A stretch of DNA of 40,267 nucleotides from an uncultured Dechloromonas sp. (GCA_937996725.1 CALKUR010000063.1:1-40267), one strand, 5' to 3'. Shown: positions 16,124 through 24,214, counted from the first letter of the stretch. Numbers and translations are program-made. The notes: generated by a model not told the origin, from the letters alone.

Positions 16124-16618
16124 ATGAATCTCATCCTCTGGCGCCATGCCGAAGCCATTGACCTTGGTATCCCGGTAACCCCCGGCAGCAAGCGCGATCT
16201 AGAACGCGCCTTGACCGAAAAAGGCCAACAGCAAGCACAAGCCACCGCGCTCTGGCTCAAGAAAAACGTGAAGCGCAAACTACGCGTGATCTCCAGTCCT
16301 GCGCTCCGTGCATTACAAACCGCTCAAGCTTATAGCGATAAGCCGGAGATCATCGCGGATCTAAACCCACTGGCCGATGCCAGTCATGTGCTCGGTGCCA
16401 TCAACTGGCCGCAGGGCGACGATGTACTCGTCATTGGTCACCAACCCTGGATCGGCCGGGTCGCCAGCTTGTTGCTCGCCGGGCAAGAACAGGACTGGTC
16501 GGTTAAAAAGTCGTCGATCTGGTGGCTGAGTCATCGCGTACGACAGCAAGAGCATCAGGAAAAAGCACAAACGCTGCTCCGTCTGGTACTGCCTCCGGAT
16601 CTGATTATTAAAGCCTGA
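16124..16618 (+). CDS. sixA: Phosphohistidine phosphatase SixA-like
   Basis: The 164-residue histidine-phosphatase-superfamily protein starts MNLILWRHAEAIDLG with the RHG-type catalytic motif as RHA (His8). It has SSPALRALQTAQAY and a second catalytic His in DVLVIGHQPWIGRV. SixA dephosphorylates phosphohistidine domains, such as that of ArcB or of the nitrogen PTS. The start at 16124 is preferred over the longer frame that begins inside dgkA. It is 13 bp downstream of dgkA and probably co-transcribed, although a link to lipid turnover is not established. Confidence 0.85.
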   Translation: MNLILWRHAEAIDLGIPVTPGSKRDLERALTEKGQQQAQATALWLKKNVKRKLRVISSPALRALQTAQAYSDKPEIIADLNPLADASHVLGAINWPQGDDVLVIGHQPWIGRVASLLLAGQEQDWSVKKSSIWWLSHRVRQQEHQEKAQTLLRLVLPPDLIIKA

Positions 16619-16630
16619 TGCTTAACCGTT

Positions 16631-16659
16631 TTGTCACGGTTTTATCATCGCTTCGTCAT
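16631..16659 (+). promoter_or_regulatory. Three-unit Pho box upstream of olsB
   Basis: TTGTCAC (16631-16637), TTATCAT (16642-16648) and TCGTCAT (16653-16659) repeat at exact 11-bp pitch. Each matches the PhoB half-site CTGTCAT/C at five or six of seven positions. This is the clearest Pho box in the window. It ends 55 bp before the olsB ATG, at a distance suited to activation. Confidence 0.75.
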
Positions 16660-16714
16660 TTGACCTTACTAAAGTCGTTGGTGTTTAGCCAACCACTAAC
16701 GACAGAGGATCACG

Positions 16715-17518
16715 ATGAGCGATAAGACCCTTGGCCTCGAGGACCTGCAGGTTCAACACGGACTCAGCGAGGTCCAGACACAATCCACGCGTGCGCAGCA
16801 ACCTTCACTGGTCATTTCGTGGGCACGCCATCAAGATGAGGTCGAAGAAGCCCAACGCCTGCGCTACAAGGTCTTTGCCGAAGAAATGGGCGCTGCACTG
16901 CCGAAGGCCAAAGATGGCCTCGATCAAGATCTGTTCGATGCCTGGTGCGACCACCTGATCGTGCGTGACGAGGAAACATTACGCGTTGTCGGCACTTACC
17001 GTGTGCTCACGCCGCACAAGGCGGCCAAGCTGGGCAGCCTATACTCGGACAGCGAATTTGATCTAACGCGACTTGCCCATCTGCGCCCCAAAATGATCGA
17101 ACTTGGCCGTTCCTGCGTTCACCAAGACTACCGTACTGGCAGCGTCATCATGGCGCTCTGGGGCGGACTTGGGCGCTACATGGTGCAAGGGGGTTATGAA
17201 ACCATGCTGGGCTGCGCTAGTGTGTCGATGGCCGATGGCGGGCACTACGCAGCCAGCCTGTATCGCCAGTTCAGCCAGGAGAACCTGGCCCCTGTGGAAT
17301 ACCGTGCCTTTCCACGCCTAGCGCTACCGGTGGAAAGTCTAAATCAGCAGCTTGAGGTCGAGCCGCCACCGTTGGTCAAAGGTTATCTGCGTCTTGGCGC
17401 GAAAATCTGTGGTGCGCCTGCCTGGGATCCAGATTTCAACACCGCCGATTTTCTGACGCTACTGCGACTCGGGGATATGCACCCTCGCTACGCCAAGCAT
17501 TTCCTGGGCAAAAACTAG
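16715..17518 (+). CDS. olsB: OlsB-type L-ornithine N-acyltransferase (ornithine lipid synthesis)
   Basis: The 267-residue protein belongs to the Acetyltransf_5 (OlsB) GNAT family. It has EEAQRLRYKVFAEEMGA near residue 46, the central LGSLYSDSEFDL, MIELGRSCVHQDYR, LWGGLGRYM and the AASLYRQF segment; the last part contains VPPLVKGYLRLGAKICG-like sequence typical of OlsB. It transfers a 3-hydroxyacyl group from ACP to ornithine, giving lyso-ornithine lipid. An OlsA O-acyltransferase would be needed and is not in the window. OlsB is PhoB-induced in rhizobia. The three-unit Pho box and AGAGGA ribosome binding site support regulated expression here. Confidence 0.85.
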   Translation: MSDKTLGLEDLQVQHGLSEVQTQSTRAQQPSLVISWARHQDEVEEAQRLRYKVFAEEMGAALPKAKDGLDQDLFDAWCDHLIVRDEETLRVVGTYRVLTPHKAAKLGSLYSDSEFDLTRLAHLRPKMIELGRSCVHQDYRTGSVIMALWGGLGRYMVQGGYETMLGCASVSMADGGHYAASLYRQFSQENLAPVEYRAFPRLALPVESLNQQLEVEPPPLVKGYLRLGAKICGAPAWDPDFNTADFLTLLRLGDMHPRYAKHFLGKN

Positions 17519-17534
17519 CCTTCGGACGCAACAA

Positions 17535-17562
17535 AAAATGGGCTGCATTTGCAGCCCATTTT
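17535..17562. terminator. Bidirectional terminator between olsB and the convergent glycosyltransferase
   Basis: A perfect 12-bp stem (AAAATGGGCTGC / GCAGCCCATTTT) with an ATTT loop sits between two convergent genes. A/T runs flank both sides, which suits rho-independent termination in both directions. Confidence 0.85.
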
Positions 17563-17580
17563 AGTTTGACGGTTCTGTCG

Positions 17581-18768
17581 TCACCCCTGCCGGGCAACAT
17601 CCAGTAATAGGGATTCAAAGTGCGCGACAACCACCGGCCAGCTCTCGCGCAGCGCCCTTTGACGTGATTCCTGACGCATACGATCATAAGCGGAACGATC
17701 ATCCCAGTAGCAGGCATGCATGGTTTCGCAGGCACGAACAAATGCCGCATTGTTTTCTAGCGGCGCAAGGCACCCACTCTCCGCAGTCACATATTGTGCC
17801 GCTGCGGCGTAATCAAAAGCAACGACAGGGAGTGCGCTGGCCATAGCCTCCAACGTGACATTGCCAAAAGTTTCTGTCAGGCTTGGAAAGACAAACAGGT
17901 CGGCAGAGGCGTAGTGCGCGGCCAGATCTTCGCCGTGTCTCACGCCCGCAAAAATGACTTCAGGAAATCGCTGTTCGAGGCTGGCGCGTTCAGGGCCATC
18001 GCCCACCATCACAAGACGAACTCGAGCATCTTTTTGGCGGAGCACGCTATAGGCCTGAATCAGCAAATCCAGATTTTTTTCTGCGGCTAAGCGACCCACA
18101 TGAACCAGTGTAAAGTTATCTTCGCTCACGCCCCATTGCGCACGCAATGCCACCGAGCGCTTCTCGGGGGAATAGAGTGCAGCATTCACGCCACGCGATA
18201 ACACGCGGACGTTTTTGAATCCGATACTACTCAATTCGCGGCGCATATTTTCAGTCGGTACCGTTGTGAGCGATGTCTTGTTATGAAATTTACGCAGGTA
18301 GCCAACAATCGGACGCTTCAGCCAGCCAATGCCATAGTGCTGGCTGTAGCTGTGAAAGTTGGTACGAAAATCCGAGCTGACGGGGATTTTCAATTTTCTG
18401 GCCGCCTCAAGCGCTGACCAGCCCAGCGGCCCTTCGGTGACGATATGCACCAGATCCGGCCGGCGCATCGTCCATTGCCCCACCAAACGTTTTTTCGCAG
18501 GGAGTCCCATTTTCAGATTCGGATACTTCGGGATCGGCAAGCCCGTGGTCAGCACTTCCTCGATATCGCTTGCGGCAACCTTCTGTGCATCATCTTGCTG
18601 CCGGGGACGAACCAGCTGGATTTCGTGGTTCAGTTGCGACAACCCCTCCACAAAACGTGAAAGAGATAGCGCCACGCCATTCACTTCCGGCGGGTAGGTT
18701 TCCGTCACGATCGCTAGACGCAGCGATTTCTTTTTTGTGGCAAGGGTTTCGATGACGATCGTGTCCAT
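17581..18768 (-). CDS. GT4 glycosyltransferase (second, lipid- or mannosyl-transferase-like)
   Basis: The 395-residue GT-B enzyme starts LRLAIVTETYPPEVNGVALSLSRFVEGL after a short tail. It has EGPLGWSALEAARKL, SDFRTNFHSYSQHYG, the donor-site FTLVHVGRLAAEKNLDLLIQ and SLTETFGNVTLEAMASALPV. It resembles GDP-mannose or UDP-sugar dependent GT4 enzymes (MgtA/PimB-like) and the Agt at 14.7 kb, to which it is paralogous. The ATG at 18768 is preferred to the TTG at 18780. It is divergent from the Mpo1-like gene across a region with Pho-box-like repeats. A second sugar-adding step on the glycolipid, or a separate glycolipid, is a reasonable inference. Confidence 0.75.
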   Translation of the reverse strand: MDTIVIETLATKKKSLRLAIVTETYPPEVNGVALSLSRFVEGLSQLNHEIQLVRPRQQDDAQKVAASDIEEVLTTGLPIPKYPNLKMGLPAKKRLVGQWTMRRPDLVHIVTEGPLGWSALEAARKLKIPVSSDFRTNFHSYSQHYGIGWLKRPIVGYLRKFHNKTSLTTVPTENMRRELSSIGFKNVRVLSRGVNAALYSPEKRSVALRAQWGVSEDNFTLVHVGRLAAEKNLDLLIQAYSVLRQKDARVRLVMVGDGPERASLEQRFPEVIFAGVRHGEDLAAHYASADLFVFPSLTETFGNVTLEAMASALPVVAFDYAAAAQYVTAESGCLAPLENNAAFVRACETMHACYWDDRSAYDRMRQESRQRALRESWPVVVAHFESLLLDVARQG

Positions 18769-18831
18769 ATCGGTGACCAAGGGTTTTTAGCAGATCATGG
18801 ACGCCATCCATAAAGGAATTGCTACCGTCTC

Positions 18832-18849
18832 TTTAAAGATTTATGAAAC
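18832..18849 (-). promoter_or_regulatory. Possible Pho box for the divergent glycosyltransferase
   Basis: On the minus strand GTTTCAT-AAAT-CTTTAAA has the 11-bp pitch and AT-rich spacer of a Pho box, but the second unit is weak. It lies about 65-80 bp upstream of the glycosyltransferase ATG. Confidence 0.3.
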
Positions 18850-18854
18850 CATGG

Positions 18855-18872
18855 CTGTCATAAAAATCTCTT
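18855..18872 (+). promoter_or_regulatory. Candidate Pho box upstream of the Mpo1-like gene
   Basis: CTGTCATAAAA is an exact match to the first eleven bases of the E. coli Pho box; the second unit (ATCTCTT) matches at four of seven positions. It lies 73-90 bp before the ATG of the Mpo1-like gene. Confidence 0.5.
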
Positions 18873-18944
18873 CAACACTTAACACAGCCGTAGCAATCGC
18901 CGCCTATTGTTGTCCTATCGCTTCGAATCAACCGTGGAGTCCAC

Positions 18945-19574
18945 ATGAAGAACTTTCTCGCAACCTTACGCGAACAACGCTGGGATGATCACCGCTACTA
19001 TCATCAGAGCCGCATCAATCAGACGCTACACTTCATGAGCGCGGTTGGCTTTCTGACGGCGTACAGCCTGGTACTGTCGGACCCGGCAACGGCCGCGATT
19101 ATCGGTTGGGTCTGGTCGATGGGCACGCGCCAATCGGGCCACTTCTTCTTTGAACCTCAAGGTTACGACGAGGTCAATCACGCCACGAACGAATACAAAG
19201 AAGCCATCAAAGTCGGATACAACCTGCAACGTAAGGTCGTGCTGATCGCCATCTGGCTGACTTCGCCGTTGCTACTGCTCGTCAGCCCAAGCCTCTTTGG
19301 CATCTTCGAACCGGCAGCGACGACGAAACAGCTGATCGATCATGTCGGCATTATCTGGCTAGCGATTGGTGTGGGCGGCCTTATTTTCCGAACCGTTCAT
19401 CTCTTTTTCCTGCGCGATGTACAAACCGGCCTGGTCTGGATGACCAAAATCCTGACTGATCCTCTTCACGACCTGAAGATGTACTACAAGGCACCGTTCT
19501 ATCTGATGCGTGGTCAACTGATCGATCCAATGGATCACGTTGCCCATGAAGAAGAAATGAAGGCCGCTGTCTAA
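18945..19574 (+). CDS. Mpo1/DUF962-like integral membrane protein
   Basis: The 209-residue protein has about four hydrophobic segments. The N-terminal part shows YYHQSRINQTLHF (His20, Asn25, His29) and, after one membrane hairpin, SGHFFFE (His66, Glu70). This His-x4-Asn-x3-His spacing and the GHxxFE pattern resemble the Mpo1/YGL010w (DUF962) family, whose yeast member is an iron-dependent dioxygenase acting on 2-hydroxy fatty acids. Another conserved-looking block is EVNHATNEYKEAIKVGYN. Family membership is by motif recall only. Its position in a lipid-remodelling island with a Pho-box-like site suggests a role in lipid acyl-chain modification, but that is inference. Confidence 0.5.
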   Translation: MKNFLATLREQRWDDHRYYHQSRINQTLHFMSAVGFLTAYSLVLSDPATAAIIGWVWSMGTRQSGHFFFEPQGYDEVNHATNEYKEAIKVGYNLQRKVVLIAIWLTSPLLLLVSPSLFGIFEPAATTKQLIDHVGIIWLAIGVGGLIFRTVHLFFLRDVQTGLVWMTKILTDPLHDLKMYYKAPFYLMRGQLIDPMDHVAHEEEMKAAV

Positions 19575-19588
19575 TTCAGTAGTCAGCC

Positions 19589-19630
19589 CCAACAAAAAGC
19601 CCCGCCTTTGTACGCGGGGCTTTTTGTTGG
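19589..19630. terminator. Strong bidirectional terminator
   Basis: A perfect 17-bp stem (arms 19589-19605 and 19614-19630) with an eight-base loop contains a CCCCGC/GCGGGG core flanked by A5 and T5 runs. It lies between the convergent Mpo1-like and aminotransferase genes and should terminate both. Confidence 0.93.
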
Positions 19631-19643
19631 TCGCTTCCGGAGA

Positions 19644-21305
19644 TCATGCCCGACGGGCACGCCACATCTCACCGAGAATCTTGCGCTTGATGCCCTTGTT
19701 GGTCATGTCGCTACCGGCCCACCACCAACCGTCCCAGGTCATACGACGGGCAGCCTGAATGAACTTGGCGCTCACTGCCGTAAAATCGGCATCGGTGTAA
19801 TTGAGGCTAAAAATAAACCGGCCGGTACCCACCCAACTCAGCATCAGACCTTCGGCCTTGAGGTAATACTGGAACATCCAGTTGTAGCGTGATGGGGCCG
19901 TATAGCTGACCGTCCAGATCGTTGACAAGTTATCGATATGAACTGGTAGGCCTTCTGCTGCCAAACGTTCGTTCAGATCTGCAGCACGCGCATCCCAGAC
20001 GGCATCGAGGTCGTTGTACAAGAGCCGCATGTCAAACTCGTTGATGCGCTCCAGAAACACCTGCATCGCCCCCATCACATAGGGATGTGAATTGAAGGTG
20101 CCACGTGCAAAACAGATATCGGCCGGACGTTCGCCACGGAAACGTTGCATGAGGTCTTTTCTGCCACAGACCACCCCTACCGGCAAACCGCCACCCAGTG
20201 TTTTACCGTAAGTCACCATGTCGGCCCGAACGCCGAAGTATTCCTGGGCACCGCCGGGTGCTAGCCGGAATCCAACAAATACTTCGTCCATGATGAGGAC
20301 AATGCCTTTACGCGTACATACCTCACGTAAGGCCCGGAGCCAGGCCGTATAAGCGGCACGATTAAATCCCGCAGCACGACTGCTATCGACGAGTGCACTA
20401 TCGCCCGGTGCCGCCTTATTCGGATGCAGCGCCTGCAGGGGGTTGATCAGCACGCAAGCAATATCGGACCGGTTTTCCAGCACCTTGAGACTTTTTTCCG
20501 ACATATCGGCCAGGGTATAGGTCTTACCTGGGGGCATTGGGTTACCGATCCCCGGTTGTACGTCTTCCCACCAACCGTGATACGCACCACAGAAACGCAC
20601 CAGGTTCTTTTTACCGGTGTGATAGCGCGCCAGTCGTACGGCCTGCATGACGGCCTCGGTGCCCGACATATGGAACGAGACCTCGTCCAGACCGGAGATC
20701 TGCTTGAGCTTTTCAGCGTTATCCAAAACGATCGGGTGGTAAGCGCCCAGCACCGGACCCAGGTTTTCCACACGGCGTGCCCCTTCGGCAATACAGGACT
20801 TGTAAAAGTCGTAGCCGAACACATTAACGCCGTACGAACCGGTCAGATCGTAGTAGAAGTTCCCGTCCAGATCCGTCACGAAGACTCCGGAAGAACTGCT
20901 CAGAAACGACCCCGAAGGCAAGCGTGAGCGCAGGTAGCGCGAAAACTGATAGGGCACGCGGTAGGTACCCGTAAATTTCAGATCGGAAATCGTCTCGGCG
21001 GCTTGCCGGGTTAGCGCCGCTGAACGACGGTATTTACGTTCGTAGAAGTCTGACAGCTCGTCCAGACCCCGGATCCGCTTCTGCACCACCGCGTTCGGTG
21101 CGTCATCGGCCCGAAAGAACTGGTCTTCGTCATATTCATAAAACGGTATTAATCGTGCGATACGCTTCGCCATGCGGGAATGGCCCGCCAATGATCGGTG
21201 CTTTGCACGGGAGAGCGTAAGGCGTGATCGAAGCTTGGGCAGTACCGCCGCAGTACCTGCAACGGCCATCAGTCCTAGCATCGTTTCGTTAAGTAGGTTG
21301 TCCAT
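19644..21305 (-). CDS. Membrane-anchored class III aminotransferase (glutamate-1-semialdehyde-mutase-like)
   Basis: This is a 553-residue PLP enzyme. Residues 120-553 form a class III aminotransferase fold with SGTEA (214-218, phosphate binding), AYHGWWE (241-247), the Asp340-Glu341 pair in IMDEVFVGFR, and the PLP-binding Lys368 in TYGKTLGGGLPVG. The closest look is to glutamate-1-semialdehyde 2,1-aminomutase, but that enzyme is about 430 residues. The additional N-terminal 110 residues begin with a hydrophobic helix (about 8-23), then a basic stretch, suggesting a membrane anchor. It diverges from psd across 33 bp. The substrate is unknown; a role in making an amino-containing lipid head group is a hypothesis. 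Confidence 0.7.
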   Translation of the reverse strand: MDNLLNETMLGLMAVAGTAAVLPKLRSRLTLSRAKHRSLAGHSRMAKRIARLIPFYEYDEDQFFRADDAPNAVVQKRIRGLDELSDFYERKYRRSAALTRQAAETISDLKFTGTYRVPYQFSRYLRSRLPSGSFLSSSSGVFVTDLDGNFYYDLTGSYGVNVFGYDFYKSCIAEGARRVENLGPVLGAYHPIVLDNAEKLKQISGLDEVSFHMSGTEAVMQAVRLARYHTGKKNLVRFCGAYHGWWEDVQPGIGNPMPPGKTYTLADMSEKSLKVLENRSDIACVLINPLQALHPNKAAPGDSALVDSSRAAGFNRAAYTAWLRALREVCTRKGIVLIMDEVFVGFRLAPGGAQEYFGVRADMVTYGKTLGGGLPVGVVCGRKDLMQRFRGERPADICFARGTFNSHPYVMGAMQVFLERINEFDMRLLYNDLDAVWDARAADLNERLAAEGLPVHIDNLSTIWTVSYTAPSRYNWMFQYYLKAEGLMLSWVGTGRFIFSLNYTDADFTAVSAKFIQAARRMTWDGWWWAGSDMTNKGIKRKILGEMWRARRA

Positions 21306-21338
21306 GCGTCATTTCTATCTAATCCTCGTTACAGCAAC

Positions 21339-22220
21339 ATGAAATTCCGCAAAATCCTTGAAAGCTGCCTGCTGCAGGAAGACCTTAACTTTCTGCTCAC
21401 CAACCGTATTCCCCGCCGATCGGCGACCTTATTTATGGGCCGATTCAGCAAAATCTCGAACCCGCTGATCCGGTCTATCTCGATTGGACTCTGGCGCTTC
21501 TTTTCCAAAGTCGATTTATCCGACGCCGCCGACCCTAAATTCTCGAGTCTGCATGACGCATTCATCCGCAAGCTCAAACCGGGCGCCCGGCCTGTGGATC
21601 AAAACCCGGCAATGCTGACGAGTCCCTGCGATGGCATCATCGGTGCGCACGGCAAGATCAGCGATACCAACGTCTTCCAAGCGAAAGGCTTCCCCTATTC
21701 CATCGCTGATTTGCTGCCAGATCCCCAACTGGTTGAGACGTTCCGTAACGGCAGCTATCTCACCATTCGCATTACCGCCGGGATGTATCACCGCTTTCAT
21801 GCCCCCGTGGATTGCCATATCTCACGCGTCACCTACATTTCTGGCGACACCTGGAACGTGAATCCGATCGCTCTCAAGCGGGTCGAGCGCTTGTTCTGTA
21901 AAAATGAGCGCGCAGTGATTGAAGCCGAGCTTCTGGATGGTTCTGGCCGCCCCGTGCCGTTCTTGATGGTTCCGGTTGCCGCGATTCTGGTCGCCAGCAT
22001 CCGTCTACACTTTATCGACGTGCTGCTCAATCTCCGTTACCGCGGCGCGAACGTTTTGCCTTGCGATGCCAGTTACCGGAAGGGCGACGAGCTCGGCTGG
22101 TTCGAGCATGGCTCCACGATCATTCTGCTATTCCCGGAAACCTATTCGTTTCTGCCAAATATCCGAGAGGGGCTGCCCATTCGGATGGGCGAGCCGCTCA
22201 TGCACTTACCGAACGCGTAG
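21339..22220 (+). CDS. psd: Phosphatidylserine decarboxylase proenzyme
   Basis: The 293-residue protein has all parts of the pyruvoyl-dependent decarboxylase: FIRKLKPGARP (75-85), SPCDG with Asp98, KGFPYSIADLL (116-126), MYHRFHAPVDCHI with His151 and His154, and the self-cleavage site GST with Ser259. In most bacterial enzymes the cleavage site reads LGST; here it is HGST. The product makes phosphatidylethanolamine from phosphatidylserine. It is divergent from the aminotransferase gene and nearly abuts phoX at its 3' end. Whether it is the only psd of the genome or a paralogue acting on an unusual lipid cannot be told. Confidence 0.88.
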   Translation: MKFRKILESCLLQEDLNFLLTNRIPRRSATLFMGRFSKISNPLIRSISIGLWRFFSKVDLSDAADPKFSSLHDAFIRKLKPGARPVDQNPAMLTSPCDGIIGAHGKISDTNVFQAKGFPYSIADLLPDPQLVETFRNGSYLTIRITAGMYHRFHAPVDCHISRVTYISGDTWNVNPIALKRVERLFCKNERAVIEAELLDGSGRPVPFLMVPVAAILVASIRLHFIDVLLNLRYRGANVLPCDASYRKGDELGWFEHGSTIILLFPETYSFLPNIREGLPIRMGEPLMHLPNA

Positions 22221-22231
22221 CCAACCCCACG

Positions 22232-24214
22232 TCATTCGATGGCCGGCAGGCCGCCGACATACCCAACCCGCCCGCGCTGATCAACCGCCTGGCGCAGCGC
22301 GCTGCGGATCTCCGGCGGATACTGCTTGAGATCATTGGCGGCGCCCGGGTGCTGAATGTTGGTCATGAGGTAGGCATACCCATCGACGTTCGGCACGACC
22401 TGCAGCCCCGTCAGCTCACCACCAATCGGTGCTGACAAGATTCGCGTCGTCTGATGATTGTCGACGTTATGCGCCCATAGAAAGTTATTCAGGTGATTGG
22501 ATGAGTCCTCACCGATAAAGAGCGTGCGCATGGCTGGCGAGTATTTAATGTTGTCTGGGTTTGCCACGCGCTCGGTGTCACATTTGTCGTAGGTGCCCAC
22601 CGACTGCCCTGCCGGCTTGCGGCGCCCCATCACGTAACCGGCCATAGATGAAGCAACCCACTCACCGGCAATCAGGCTGCCGTCGCTATCGAGCTGTCCA
22701 CCTTGCATCGGTGCCCGATAGACGCCGCCACAGTTCAAATCGGCCACATCATCTTCCAGGCGAATGTGATCCTGCGGCCGATGACCATTCTTCTTGGCAA
22801 CCATACCGGCCTCGATGGTCGACATCGCCACGTAGAGTTGCTTATCCTGCGGGTTGTGAGTGACGCCTTCCATCTTGGTGAACTCGCTGGTCGCACCGCG
22901 CATCGCGCCAAATTTTCTGCTTTCTAGAAATGCCGCTGCCAGTTCCATGCCAGGTTTGACGCGCAGATACACGGGCTCGTCGCCGAGCTTGCCACTACTT
23001 GAACGTGCCCCACCCTGACCTTCGTAAACGTAAACCGGCGTGTAGCGTTCATATCTTTCGGGGTCGGCTTTCACGTCTGCGGCGGTGGCCGTATCAAAGA
23101 TGTCTGAATAACGTACGCCCAAATCGATGAGTTGGCGAATCTTTGCCTCCGATGCATGGCCCAGACGAATCCACGTCAACTTGGCCTGGCCACCGGCAAC
23201 CCCGCTGGTCTGATCCCACCGTGCCGCATAGAGCGTTCCCTCGGACAGATCTCTGGGGCGCTGCGCAATGAACATGAAGAGCATCGTGTCGCGGCCATCG
23301 TCCCCCATATAAGCCGTGCGCTGGTCGGGCATCATATCTACCAGTTCGAAAGACAAGCGGCCCATCGCCAGACGTTTGTGTACGGTCGTTTTGCCATCAC
23401 GGCCAACGGCGATCTCGACCGGGTGTCCATAGTCATAAGGATTTGCACCGCCCTCACTGGCCAACTTGCCGGGTGTGCCGAGGTACTGGTTCATGGCTTC
23501 GAGGGGTTCGTGCTCAAAGGTCTGAGCGTTAGGCTCGTACTCTTCACCACCGATATGCGTATTCCAGGGTGTCAACGATCCCGCACATGGAATCCAAATG
23601 CCCTTCACCGCGCTCAGGTCTACATTGCGCAACTGCGAGACCTGTAACGCACCGTTCTGTCGGTTTTGTGTCAGCGATGCCAGGCTCACCGCCATCGGCA
23701 AGCGACCATACATATCTCCCGTCGTACCCGGCTGATTGAGCGGTGCTTCCGTGTGATACTCGTACTGCGTCAACAGATAGAGTTTCTGTGGTGCGCCTTT
23801 CTTCCCAACGCTCATCAGCGAATTGGCATCCGGCGCATAGGCAAAGAACGGGCCGGTGCCGTGTACACCCTTGGCAACCGGTGCCGAGGTCATGACGGCA
23901 CGCCCCTTGATGTCGACAATCTGCCCAGCGGATGCAGCGCCCGGACCCGACCCTTTGCGGTCGCCAGACATAAACAGGGTGTCGTATTGCAAGGGAAACG
24001 TTGCGGTACGCCCATCCGCATATTGAATCGTTGCCACGCTGGTCGTAAAGACACGGGTCTGATCCTCGGCGGATGCCGGGGCAGGCGTCGCCGAAAACGT
24101 CACCGACTTGACCAGATCCGCAGCCGGATCTGCTGCCCACACAGGGTAGGCGGCTTGTGTTGCTACGCCACTGATCAGAAGACTCTTCAAACAAAACCGT
24201 GAAAAAAACCGCAT
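22232..24214 (-). CDS. phoX: PhoX-family alkaline phosphatase (DUF839)
   Basis: This is a 660-residue periplasmic protein. The signal peptide (cleavage near AAYPVWAA, residues 21-28) lacks the twin arginine normally found in PhoX, pointing to Sec export. The active-site region reads PCAGSLTPWNTHIGGEEYEP, the counterpart of the canonical TPWGT..CEE block, with Gly in place of Cys before the Glu pair. Other family segments are DMMPDQRTAYMGDDGRDTMLFMFIA, EGVTHNPQDKQLYVAMS and RTLFIGEDSSNHLNNFLWAHN. PhoX enzymes use iron and calcium to release phosphate from esters. It follows the GNAT gene directly (TAA-ATG), downstream of phasin on the same strand. Confidence 0.8.
   Translation of the reverse strand: MRFFSRFCLKSLLISGVATQAAYPVWAADPAADLVKSVTFSATPAPASAEDQTRVFTTSVATIQYADGRTATFPLQYDTLFMSGDRKGSGPGAASAGQIVDIKGRAVMTSAPVAKGVHGTGPFFAYAPDANSLMSVGKKGAPQKLYLLTQYEYHTEAPLNQPGTTGDMYGRLPMAVSLASLTQNRQNGALQVSQLRNVDLSAVKGIWIPCAGSLTPWNTHIGGEEYEPNAQTFEHEPLEAMNQYLGTPGKLASEGGANPYDYGHPVEIAVGRDGKTTVHKRLAMGRLSFELVDMMPDQRTAYMGDDGRDTMLFMFIAQRPRDLSEGTLYAARWDQTSGVAGGQAKLTWIRLGHASEAKIRQLIDLGVRYSDIFDTATAADVKADPERYERYTPVYVYEGQGGARSSSGKLGDEPVYLRVKPGMELAAAFLESRKFGAMRGATSEFTKMEGVTHNPQDKQLYVAMSTIEAGMVAKKNGHRPQDHIRLEDDVADLNCGGVYRAPMQGGQLDSDGSLIAGEWVASSMAGYVMGRRKPAGQSVGTYDKCDTERVANPDNIKYSPAMRTLFIGEDSSNHLNNFLWAHNVDNHQTTRILSAPIGGELTGLQVVPNVDGYAYLMTNIQHPGAANDLKQYPPEIRSALRQAVDQRGRVGYVGGLPAIE

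Noticed and set aside
20424..20927. 167-codon plus-strand ORF opposite the aminotransferase
   Set aside because: It is antisense to conserved PLP-enzyme motifs and shows no domain of its own.
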